Below the pieces are notes generated by a model. That model had not been told where the DNA came from, made no database searches, and saw only the letters and a list, made by a program, of their open reading frames with translations. The position numbers were made by a program, and so were the translations under genes. Of a stretch of DNA of 56,253 nt, positions 1-10,694 are shown in pieces. The stretch covers positions 401,941 to 458,193 of the forward strand of contig KZ627154.1 in NCBI GenBank assembly GCA_002917775.1, in the 5' to 3' direction. This DNA comes from Glaciozyma antarctica PI12 (Eukaryota; Basidiomycota; Microbotryomycetes; Kriegeriales; Camptobasidiaceae). Each line of letters opens with the position of its first letter. Within the stretch, counting starts at the first letter, position 1.

Positions 1-1391
1 TCCTCTCCCTCCCTTACACACAATTTGCGCAGGCATTCACGAAGTCAAGCACGACTTCAGTCGCGTCTGCAGTCTTATCCTCCAAATTTAGCTTCCAAAC
101 TCGCCTCCCAGCACCACCCCACTCTCACCTCCCAGCTCGCCGCCTCCGCTTTACCATCATACATCTTCTATCTCTTCATTCCATATTCAGACGTTGCTGG
201 CTTCGAAGTCCTGAATTCTGGGGCATGTCCAAAAAAGCGCAAGAAGTGAAAAGAGCGAGCGGGTCGGCACCGTCGCTGTTGGTACGCTGGCTCCGTTTCT
301 CCAGCTGCCGTCCACTGTTAACGTTCTCCGAAATCACTACGTCCAACGCTGCTCACCTGCGTCATTCCAGCGCGCTGTTCTCTGGCACGAACGTCGGAAC
401 AACACCGCAGATATCAACAATCTCGCTTTCCCTCAATTTTGCCCCTCTCGTCCTCTCCTTCCTGTGAGAGCTGCTCATGATATGTAGATATAGGCCCCAT
501 AGCATAGACAGGGGATCCCCGACATGGCCACCTCGCCCAAAGTCTCTCCTCTTTTCACCTCGCAGAAGATCTCAGGCCCATGAACACTACCGAAGCCTTT
601 TGTTGCGAGACCTCGGTCGAGCGGAGCACTCGAGCCGTGTTCCTGGTTTTGTCGCTCGACGTGTTGAGTTGTGTTGAGTATAGAAGCTCCTGGAGCACGT
701 ACAGGGCGAACAATGCCCGAAGAACGAAAAGCGGGCGGTCACACGAGCGAGGAAGATAGGCGGTATTTAAAAGCTTGGAGTACCGGTTCCTGGATCAGCA
801 GTGCGATGATGACACGTTTGAGGGGAATTATGCGATGGACCAAGCCAAGTTCGGCACTGGAGAGACTTCGGAAGGTGAGGAATGAAGCGAACAGCGCGCG
901 GTCTTGTTCGCGGACCCGTGTCTCGCTTGCTTTTTTTCAGTCGCGAGCGCGATGATTCACTTGTAAAGATTTCTTTGAGAAGGTGCACGACTTGACCAGC
1001 ACAACCGCCAGGCGTGCGAAGGCCCAGCGCGCTCGAAGCTGAGCCGGCTTGCGTGGGTGGAAGGCGTTAGGGACATCTCTTTGCCTTCTCTCTGTTCTCT
1101 CCGAGAATCACTTTCACAACTGTAACTGTATCTTGAAATCAGGCGTACGTTGAGAAAAGGAAGCGAGGTACGAAGGAAAGACGCCTAGTCGAGTTGACCC
1201 ACAGGCGACTGCTGCACCATTTCCAGCCCTTTTTGGCTCAGACGTCTCCGCCGGCTCTCCCTCAAGGGAACGAGAATAAGCTCGTCAAAAGACCTCCGCC
1301 GTGCACCCAAAGGTACCGCCCCACCAGCTCCGCGCGACTCCCTCACGCTCCCACCCGAACCCCACCTAATCATCTCCTCCTACTCCTCCAG
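1..1391. other. Leading stretch without a recognisable gene
   Basis: I see no conserved protein in the first 1.4 kb. Several short open frames exist on both strands but none has a recognisable domain. One plus-strand stretch at about 763-870 has coding-like composition and is followed by an intron-like segment (donor near 875, pyrimidine-rich acceptor near 940). An in-frame stop lies just before it and it leads nowhere, so I do not call a gene. The right end (about 1313-1391) looks like an intron in the 5' leader of NOP9: gtaccg donor, a ctaat branch-like motif and a cag acceptor just before the ATG. Confidence 0.5.
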
Positions 1392-1392
1392 C

Positions 1393-3946
1393 ATGCCGTC
1401 GTGCCTACGCCAAGCGCCGTGGTGCCGACGCCAAGAAGGAGGACAAGAAGGTGAGCCCACGCCCCCGACCTCCTGTACGACCCAACTAACCTCCCCCACG
1501 CAGGCCAAACGCGAGAGGGAAGAGCAAGAAGCTCGCGCCGTCGAAGCTGCCGAGAAGCGCGCTCGGTACCGCAAGACGGAGATGCCCTACAACTCCCTCA
1601 ACGTCGCCTCCTCCTCCACCGCCGTCGTTGACCCCGATGCGCTTCCCGAACCGGACCCGGATACGAAGGCGTACTTTCGTGAGATCGCGACCAAGATTGA
1701 GGAGCTCGAGGGGATGGGCCACGGGAGGGGGAGCTATGGGAAGTTGCCGGAGGCGGGGATGGAGGAGGAGGAGGAACAGGAGGACGACCGACCGCTGTTG
1801 TTGAGGAGCGCGTTGGAGAGCTTGGGAGGGCACGAGATTGCGTTGGCGGGAGATGGGGACACGAGCATCATTCTTGAGCGGTTGTGCTACTCGATGGACG
1901 ACTTTGCGAGGAGGGTTCTGGTGGATAGGTTTAGTGGGAATTACGAGAAGCTCGTCAAGCACCGTAGCGCGAGTCACGTCCTCCAGACGCTCTTCACTCT
2001 CGCAGGCGAGACTGTCGACCGCGAGGTTCGTTCCTCCCTTCCTCCCCCCTCATCCTTCCCTAACCACCTCTCCACAGACGCGCGGAATCATCGCCTCCCC
2101 TCCCCCTTCCTCCTCCTCCGAAACCACCCTCCCAACAATGACCGACCTCCTCCTCTCAGCCCTCTCCGAGATCCTCCCCTCCCTTCCCACCCTCCTCTAC
2201 GACCCCTTCGCCTCGCACATGATCCGCATCCTCCTCCTCATCTTTTCCGGCGCCGCCCCAACCGCCGAAGGTCGTCTCTCCGCCGAACGCTCCAAGAAAT
2301 CTCTCAAATGGCGCAAGACGCAAGGAACGATGAAGTCCTTCCTTGGCGCGGATGACGCCCCTGCCGTTGTCGAAGGCAAGCGACGCGTGCCGAAGGAATT
2401 CGACGCGGCGCTGGTGGAGATGTGGGAGAGCTTGAATGGGCTGGACGAGGGAGGGCCGAAGGGGGAGGGAGTGCGGAGGGCAGCGATGGACGATGTTGCG
2501 GGACCGGCGGTGAGGATCATGTTGGAGATGGAGGCGGACGGGGAGGGAGGATGGCAGAGGGGGGGATGGGCGGATCGAGTCCTGTGTGGACTCGTCGAGG
2601 AGGTCGAGGAGCCTGAGACGGCGAGCGAGGAGAGGAGTGAGCTCAGGCTCGAGTTCCTCAGTGGGCTCTTGAGGCACCCGGCGTCTAGTCCGACGTTCGA
2701 GAGCTTGCTCTCCAAGAGCTCTCAAGCCGTTTTCAACGCGCTTTGGGCCGAACTGTTCGCGACGAAACTGCATCGGCTCGCGGGGAATTCGGTCGCCAAC
2801 TTTGTCGTTGCGGTGGGGATTGCGAGGTTGGGAAAGGAGCAGCTTGAGGTCATTGTCAAGGTGGTTATCGGAGGTGGGGTCGGAGAGGAGGGGGGAGTGG
2901 ATCGATAACTGCCGGACGGGAGTGCTGAGGAGCTTGTTGGAGAGGGCGGCGAAGCTCGGGGTGTGCGAGAAGGAGATGAGCGAGGTGAGTGCGGTTGTGG
3001 ATGTTGAGGAGAGGAGGGAGCTGATGAAGCACGCAGGTTATGATCGATACGTTCTCGCTCAACAAGCCCGAGGATCAGAAGCTCGTCGTTCCTTGCGTGC
3101 TTTCGCTGAACCGGTTGGAGGTGCGTTTCTCATTCTCGGATTGAGCGAGCGCGGCTGACCTTATGAGCCTCTCGCAGTACTACAAGAAGCTCCCCGATCA
3201 TGTCACCGCTCAACCTGCGACGCAAGGCTCCATTCTCCTTCAGTCGTGGCTTCTACTCTCCGATCATCAGGTCAGCAGGTCGTCATTGACAGGTGCGCTG
3301 AGCTTCTCCTCACTCTCTTCGCCAAACTGACGCCGTCTCCTCGCTCTACAGCATCAACTCCCTCGGCGTTCCCGGCATCATGCTCCTCACCCGCGACGCC
3401 ACCTCCTCTCGCATCCTCGACTCCCTCCTCTCCTCTCCCACCACTCCTCCCCGCGAGCGCCGCAAGTTCCTCATGTCGCTCATCGGGCACTACCACGAGC
3501 TCGCGGACGACCGAATCGGTTCCCGCGTCGTCGAGCGCTGCTGGGCCACCGCCGACGTCTACCTCAAGGACAAGATCGCCGCCTCGCTCGTCGAGCAGCA
3601 GAACTTCCTCCAAGCGAGCCAGTACGGACACTTTTTTGCGCGCAAGGTCGAGCTACCGCTGTTCCAGCGGAGGAGGGAGGAATGGAAGCTCAAGATGGCG
3701 AACGCGGGCAAGCCGGTCGTTCGGAAGGAGGTCGTCAAGGAGGTTGAGGAGACGAAGAAGAGGAGGGAGAGGCCGGTGGACGAGGTGGACGAGATCTTTG
3801 GGAGCCGCGGAGGGAGGAAGAAGGGGAAGATGGATGCGGATGTGGATTCGGGGAGCCTAGCGTCGGCCTCGCCTGTCGTCTTGGCTAGCGCCGAGGCTGG
3901 ACTAGGGGACGTCTTCGCCGCGCTTAAAGCCTCGACCACTGTGTAA
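1393..3946 (+). CDS. NOP9: Nop9-like pumilio-repeat nucleolar RNA-binding protein
   Basis: Nop9 is a nucleolar protein with PUF-like repeats that binds pre-rRNA (ITS1 and 18S regions) and is needed for 40S maturation. The conserved match is clear: a basic N-terminus, then PUF-like repeats with KHRSASHVLQTLF and DPFASHMIRILLLIF, later repeats with GNSVANFV and GSRVVERCW, and a Lys-rich tail with RPVDEVDEIF. I estimate about 750 residues over six exons. Clear introns are 1451-1503, 2026-2077 and 2985-3036, with others near 3120-3177 and 3293-3351. There are two oddities. The ATG at 1393 is one base out of frame with the obvious coding frame of its own exon (AYAKRRGADAKKEDKK). The frame also breaks at a six-G run at 2890-2895, where skipping one G restores a Nop9-like segment (EWIDNCRTGVLRSLLER). 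Identity is certain; the exact start is not. Confidence 0.9.
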
Positions 3947-4294
3947 CAAACTTGGGTTCTCGCGTACTTTGGTCAAAACACCTTCGCAGAGGAGTGAGAG
4001 CGTCGAGCGAGCTTTCGCCTTTCCGGGGGGTGCAACCAACCTGTTCAGCTTCACTCCGGACGCGTTGTCCTGCCGTTCGATGACCAGTTCGTGCAAGTCA
4101 ATGACCCGCAAGTATCAAAGAACGCGCAAATCATGGGGAACTCTCGCGGACTCGAGCCTAGACCAGCAGCCTGGGCTTGGAGCGAGCTGATCGCAGCTGA
4201 TTCCCTCTTTCTCTCTCTCCCCTCTCCCACTTGCACCTTCTCAGCTTCGAAAACGTCGTGCGTGTGCTCTCGTTCCCCCCATCGCCCCGCCGCG
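3947..4294. other. Intergenic region NOP9-histidine kinase
   Basis: This is a 348 bp tandem gap holding the 3' end of NOP9 and the promoter of the kinase gene. An open frame runs into the kinase from 4091 without a stop. It is poor in conserved residues, and I regard it as leader sequence with a pyrimidine-rich tract (about 4200-4250). No other feature is seen. Confidence 0.5.
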
Positions 4295-7200
4295 ATGGCT
4301 CTCCAGCAGACGACACCTCCGCCAGAGCTCCCTCAGGCGCTGTACGAGTACCTCAGGCTCTCCCCTCTCCCCGTACTCGTCCTCCACGCCTTCTCACCTC
4401 TTGACTCGCCACCACTGTATATCAACTACGCCTGGAAGCTTCTAAGTCGCGGGCAGGAGCTCCTCTTCTGCATCGACATGGCCGGAGAGCGCGCGATTCG
4501 ACGCTGGTTAATGCCAAGCGGGACGACGACGGGAACGACGCTGGGAGAAGGAGTGGATGGGGCGTTGGAAAGCAGGGACGCGGAACCGGAGGAGCTCGAG
4601 GTGCGGTTCAAGGCGCCTAACGCTCGCGTGACGACCGTGCGATGGAGGAGGACTTGGGAGGCCGGGTTCGTGGTCCTCACCGCGTTGGTGTTTCCGTCCA
4701 CGCGTCCTGGACCGGTACAGCCTTCGTTGGAGTTGCGCCTGCGCGAGCTCGAGCTGCTTACGGACTTCTCTGCGGTGGCGCTGGCTCGGTGAGTTCGCTC
4801 CACTCGCTTCGGTTATCGACAGCGAGCTGACTTGCCGCTTTAGCTTGGATCTTGATGTGCGTTATCCTGAACGTCTGCGTGCAGGGATATGACTGACGAA
4901 AGATGCAGGGAAGCGTGCTTTGGGCCAACAACTCGTGGCATAGGATGACAGGTCACGCAGTCGGCCGTCCCTTCGACGAATGGCCGGAGAGTACGTCCCG
5001 CTCGGCATTCCTCCGACGCCAGAACTGATCAAGAACGTCCACAGGCATTGATCCCAACGATAGTGCTCGCCTCAGCGCAGCCTGGGCCAAGTACGTCGAC
5101 CGCGCTTGATTGCCATCGCCCAAGCTGATTCAACGACCCACCAGCTGCCTCGCAACTCGCACGCCTCTCGAAATTCGCTTTCGGTGCGCTCCTCCGTTTT
5201 CTTCAATAGCGTACTGGCGATGCTGATGTCTCCGCCACAGTCTCAAGACCGGTGCCACCGTGATCGCTCACTCAACTCCAAATCACGCCGTTCCTGAACT
5301 CGTCACGGGATGGATCTCAAACCTGACTGAGTGAGTGTCTATCGTCGAGGCCATCAACGGAAGCTGATTCGAATCCACAGCGTAACGAGTCAGGTTCGAT
5401 CGGAGGAGGCGATGGCTCTTCTCGCGGTCGAGCGGGAGGAGACTGTACGAAGGGAACTCTCTCTTGCGGATGCCGAAGCTCGGAGAATTGAAGCGGAGGA
5501 GCAACGACGACGACAAGGTGCGGCTTATCTTCTTCTGCGTCGCACAGCTTTCTAATAGTCTGCTCGCCAAAGACCTCCTCGTCGACGTCGCTTCTCACGA
5601 GATTCGGTGGGCGAACTTCCCCATTCTCGCCTCGGAATTGCTAGCTCACCGATCCACTTTCGCAGCAACCCTATCAGCGCCATTCTGCAGAACGGCGAGC
5701 TTACTCGCAGCTCCCTCGTCGCGCTTCGCCAAACGCTCGCAGAACTTCATCTCCGTAATTCTCTCCCCGAAGGCCTTTCGCAGGCTACCATCGATCAGCT
5801 CGACGTAGACATGTGCGCCATCCGCCTCCTCACCTTCCTTTTTCGCGAACTGACCTCGTTTGGGACGCAGCGAGGCCGTTCAAGTCATCGAAGATTGCGC
5901 AATGGCGCAAGAGCGGATCGCCAACGACATTCTCGTGAGTGTACCTCATTCTTCTTCGCTACCTGATACTTTGCTGACCCGACTTCGCGCAGGGATTCGG
6001 ACAAACCCAGTTCAAGCGCCAGGCGATCCACAGCGTCGTCTTCAGCCTCTCCGCCACTCTGCGCAAGACGATCCGCATGTTCGAATCCGAGAGCCTGTCT
6101 AAGGGAGTCGAGCTCGAGGTGGTGCTGGGAACGTCTCTAGCGAGGTTAGGGGACACGATGTCGATTCTCGCAGATCCTGTTCGCCTCTCGCAGATCATCA
6201 TCAATCTCGTGCGTCTCGCTTCTTCTTTCGCTGAGCGTGGCTGACGAGTGATTGTGCAGGTTTCGAATGCTGTTCGCTTTACCGCCGAAGGACCCAAAGT
6301 CCCCAAGAAGATCACCATCACTTTCGACCATCGCTTTCTACCCTCGCTTCTCCCAACGCTCCCCTCGTCAAGCCGCTCGAGGACACATTCCCCGAAGGCC
6401 CTGCGGACCCTCTCTACTTGTTCTTCCAAGTTGTGCGTCGTTCCCCCTTTCGGCGAGCGAAGCGCCTGAGCTGACGGGGAATGCAGACCGATACGGGGCC
6501 TGGAATGACTCGCGAGGAGACTCAGCGCGTGTTCGAGCAGTTCATGCAGGCCACGCCGCTGACGCACGTCAATATGGGAGGATCAGGTTCGTTCTCGCGG
6601 TCTTTTCGAAGCGAAATCAGTGCTGAACTCCGCTCCAGGTCTCGGTCTCTGGGTCGCTCGCAGTAAGTTACCTCCTCACGCTTCCCCTGACGCCTGAGCT
6701 CACCCACTTCCAGATCTCTGCGAGCTGCACGGCGGCCAAATCGAAGTCGTGAGCTCGCTCGGCGTCGGCTCGACTTTTCGGGGCTTCGTTCGCGCCGAAC
6801 AAGCTCCCCGAACCCCCCTCGCCGCCCCCATCTCGACTTCCCTCCCCACCGTCCCTCTCCCAGGCTTCCGTCGACTCCGAATCCTCGTCGTTGACGACAA
6901 CGCGATCAATCGCACGATCTTGTTACGCCAATTGGGCGTCGCGGGGCACGATGTCGATACTGCCATCAACGGGCGGGAGGCGCTGGATAAGATCCTGGAA
7001 GGGGTGGAGCGGTACGACGTTGTTCTTATGGATGTCGAGAGTGAGTGCTCTGAGCTCGCGGCGGTCGTGCGGCGCTGATGGGTGCTTCGCAGTGCCGGTT
7101 CTGGATGGTATCGCGGCGACGAGAGCTGTTCGAGCTGCTGAGGAGAGCAGTGGGAAACGTCTTCGTATCATCGGCTGCACAGGTGTGTTGTTCGTTCTTG

Positions 7201-7409
7201 ACCGCCGGAGGGAGCGAAGCTGATGGCTCGCTCGATGCAGGAAATGCTCGCGAGGGACAGGTGCAGGCCGCTCTCGATTCTGGGATGGACTGCCTCGTTA
7301 CCAAGCCTTACAGGCAAGTCTCTCCCTTTTTCCCCAACGCTCGTCGTGCTCATCGTTCCTCCTCTGCGACAGGCTCGCGCACTTGCTCGAGCGGCTGGCG
7401 GATGCCTGA
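4295..7409 (+). CDS. Hybrid histidine kinase with PAS and receiver domains
   Basis: This is a two-component signalling kinase: ATP-dependent phosphorylation of a His, then transfer to an Asp in its own receiver and onward through a phosphotransfer protein. Visible in order are an N-terminal region, a PAS-like segment (LWANNSWHRMTGHAVGRPFDEWPE), a coiled-coil linker rich in Glu/Arg, and an H-box (VDVASHEIRNPISAIL, split by an intron after SHEIR). Then come the N-box (LSQIIINLVSNAVRFTAEG), the G1 box (DTGPGM), the F-box (FEQF) and the G2 box (GSGLGLWVA). The receiver (about 6870-7400) has LVVDDNAINR, the phospho-acceptor DVVLMDVEMPVLDG and the KPY lysine. Introns are many and short. The start at 4295 is the ATG nearest the first conserved residues; an upstream in-frame extension exists but looks non-coding. 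I estimate about 780 residues. No membrane segment is evident, so it is probably cytosolic. I cannot place it in a named fungal kinase class. Confidence 0.9.
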
Positions 7410-7603
7410 GACCTTGTTTTCGCGGTCCTTTTCTCTCTTCCGCTGTAGTGGGCTTTGCTAGTACATACCTTGTTGTTCAATAGCTACTCTGGGTTCCTTG
7501 GGTGTCGAAACTAGGAGAAGAGGGGTCGTAGGGGTCGTAGAAATCTCCTCGCCGTCACGTTCGACTCTTCCTCCCCACCCTCGTCGACACACAGCCAGCA
7601 GCG

Positions 7604-10514
7604 ATGGCAGGAGTCCCAATCCCAGGCAGCTCTCCTCGCCCTTCTCCGCCAGCAGCCTTTGCCGCCACCCAATTCGGCTCGCCCTCTGTCCCCCAGATCC
7701 CATCCCACGCGGCGACCCCGTTGGGCTCTCCTCGCAGCGTACCAGGCTTCCTCTCCCCTCCCCTCGCCGCTCGCCCAGGACCTGCCCAGTCCATCTCCTC
7801 CACCGACTCGCTGCCAAGCAACGCCGCCGCCAACTCGACCGGTGCGCCGCCTTCCCCTCCCCATGAGTCGACCACGAGGCTCACCCTCTCTCTCCCCCTT
7901 GCAGACCCCTCAACTCTCACCGATGCTCAGAAAGCCGCTATCGTTCGCAAGCACCTCCTCTCCGCAGAAGACCAGCGCACCGTAGCCGCCGAATCGGCCA
8001 TCGTCCTCGGATCTTCTCCTGGCCGCTCGCAGTGGGGAGGACCAGCGGTATCGGAGGACGATGCGAGCAGCGTAGCGGTTGGAGGGGACGAGGACTACCC
8101 GACGCCGTACAACATGCAGGGAGGGGACATCGTTGCGCCTATCTACAAGTGGGCGGCGCAGCAGTCTGCCCCTGGTGGGAGCGGGCAGGGAACACCTAGC
8201 TTGAGGAGGAGCAAGAGTCTGCTTTCGGTCAACCTGCCAAGTAGCAGGAAGGTATCGCGTGGCGAGTACGATTCGGTCGCGCCGGTGGGGTTGGAGGATG
8301 GGGAGGATAACGATAGCGAGATGGGAGTGCGGGAGATTCTCGAGCCTGGAGGTGCGTCGCTCTCCTTTTGCTGGTGTGGGCTGCTAGCTAACCTTTGGCT
8401 CAAGGATTCCGACGCGACTTTGTCATTCGGAGGATGGCGTCGCGGGGCGAGGACGGCAACGGCGCGTCGGGCGGACGGTTCACTCGATCCTTCGTCGACT
8501 TCCTCTCGCTTTACGGCCATTTCGGTGGAGAGGACCTCGAGGAGATTGACGAGGAGGAGGAGGACGAGGAGGATGATCTGGAGTACGATGGCAGCCACAT
8601 CATTCCGGAGTACCAAGGCGGTATTCGGACGTTGAAGGCTGGGACGAGGGAGGTGGATGGCGACGTCTCGGAGCGAGCTCCTCTCTTCCGAAGGCCGACG
8701 AATCGGACGACTAGGTCGAGCGCGGATACGAGGGGTGGGTCGCGCAAGCGGTCGAGCAGCGTGGGGCAGCACGGAGATGCGACGGTCACGCAGGCCGTGC
8801 TCATGCTCCTCAAGAGCTTCGTCGGGACTGGAGTCCTCTTCCTCGGCAAGGCGTGCGTCCTCTCCTTCTCACTGAAAGTTCGCAGCTGACGCTTGCGCGC
8901 ACAGCTTCTACAACGGCGGAATCGTCTTCTCAACCATCGTCCTGTGCTTCATCGCCATGATCTCGCTCTACTCGTTCCTGCTTCTCGTCGAAACCCGACT
9001 AGCTGTGCATGGCAGTTTTGGAGGTGCGTCTTTCGTGCTGTTCTATCCCTCGCAGCCTGCTAATCGCTGGTATGCAGATATCGGAGGCTTGCTTTACGGA
9101 AAGTACATGCGGTGGATGATCCTTTTCTCAATCGTCCTGTCGCAGGTAAGCCCGTTCTCGTATGCTCTCGATCATCACCACTGACACCACTTCCCTCAGG
9201 TCGGCTTCGTCGCAGCCTACACCATCTTCGTCGTGAGTACCGGGCTTCGCACGGCAGCTTCCTCGTCTAACTCGATGCGCAGGCACAAAACCTTCAAGCT
9301 TTCTTCATGGCGGTTACAAACTGCCGTACTTTCGTCCCCATTGCGCTCCTCATCCTTGGGCAGCTCGTCATCTTTCTCCGTGCGCCACTCTCTCTCACCC
9401 TCGCTCCCTTTGCTAATCTCCTTCGCAGCTCTCGCCATGATCCGCAACATCCAGAAGCTCTCTGGAACTGCGCTCATTGCAGACGCCTTCATCCTCTTCG
9501 GTCTCGTCTACATCTTCTCGAACGAGATCAAGGTCCTCGCCGACAACGGACTTGCCGACGTCAAGATGTTCAACTCCAAGGACTTCCCTCTCCTCATCGG
9601 GTACGCCTCTCGCTCCCTCCCGCCGAGCCTGGCTAATGCTTTCGCGCGCAGAACGGCCGTCTTCTCATTTGAGGGCATCGGTCTCATCATTCCTATCACC
9701 GAGTCGATGAAGGACCCTCATCGGTTCCCTGGCGTCCTCACGGGGGTCATGGTCGGCGTTATGGTCCTTTTCGCTGCTGGAGGGGCCCTCGCCTACGCTG
9801 CATACGGCTCCGCTATCCAGGTTCGTCTCCGCTCATCCTTCACGTCCTCCCACTAACGTTCTTTCCAGACCGTCGTCTTCGTCAACCTCCCACAAGACGA
9901 CCGCCTCGTCAATGTCGCTCAATTCCTCTACTCTATCGCCATCCTCCTCTCGACCCCACTGCAGCTCTTCCCCGCCGTGCGAATCATGGAGAACGGCATG
10001 TTCTCGCGCTCGGGCAAGCACTCGAACAAGGTCAAGTGGGAGAAGAACCTCTTCCGCATGGCCGTCGTCGTCGGGTGCAGTGGTATCGCGTGGGCGGGCG
10101 CGAGCGATTTGGACAAGTTTGTTAGTCTCATCGGCTCCGTGGCGTGGTGCGTACTTCTCCCCCGTTTTTCTTCACCGAGGCTAACGAGCGTCGGTCCAGC
10201 GTGCCGCTGTGCTTCTGCTATCGTACGTCTTCCGCTCGCGACGCTTTTTTGCCGTGCTGATCGCTCCTTCCCACTCAGCCGCACTGCTCCACTACAAGGC
10301 TTGCGCCGTCACTCGACGACAGAAGATCGCCGACATAGCTCTCTTGGTCTTTGGAGTCCTCGCGGCAGTGTACACGACTTCGCAGACGGTGCGTTCTTCT
10401 CCCCGTCGCTGCTCGTGCATAACTGATGCGCTTACGGCGTTGCAGATCAAGCTTCTGGCTTCGGGAGAGTCGAGCGCTCCTCCCACGTTTGGAAAGTGTC
10501 CTCCGCATACTTGA
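7604..10514 (+). CDS. AVT3: Vacuolar amino-acid transporter, AVT3/AVT4-like
   Basis: This belongs to the amino-acid/auxin permease family (Aa_trans). In yeast Avt3 and Avt4 export neutral amino acids from the vacuole. The first ~370 residues are hydrophilic: Ser/Pro-rich, with an acidic block (EEIDEEEEDEEDDLEYD), as is usual for this subgroup. The permease part starts with TQAVLMLLKSFVGTGVLFLGKAF (split by an intron) and runs to about 11 membrane segments. It includes QVGFVAAYTIFVAQNLQAF, AVFSFEGIGLIIPITESMKDP and IAILLSTPLQLFPAVRIME. The tail is short and polar. About ten small introns interrupt the transmembrane half, while the long N-terminal part has one near 8352-8402. Family assignment is firm; the choice between AVT3 and AVT4 orthologues is not. 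It is convergent with the peroxidase gene downstream. Confidence 0.9.
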
Positions 10515-10694
10515 TAGAGCGTAATGAAGATGGGTTACCGGGTGAGCTGCGGAAGCGAGAGAGCTAGCCTGCGATGGTCCCTCCGCCCGCGAACGGTGGC
10601 GACGTTCCGTCCCATCTGAGAGCATGAAACGCGGGGTATGAATTGCGATCAACGAATGGCGACTGCACGGAAGGGACGAAGTCGCTCAACGACC
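10515..10694. other. Convergent intergenic spacer
   Basis: This 180 bp separates the stop codons of the transporter (+) and the peroxidase (-). It must hold both polyadenylation regions. No distinct hairpin or motif was identified. Confidence 0.5.

Noticed and set aside
763-1020. Gene fragment in the leading stretch
   Set aside because: The coding-like stretch follows an in-frame stop, has no recognisable motif and does not connect to a start.
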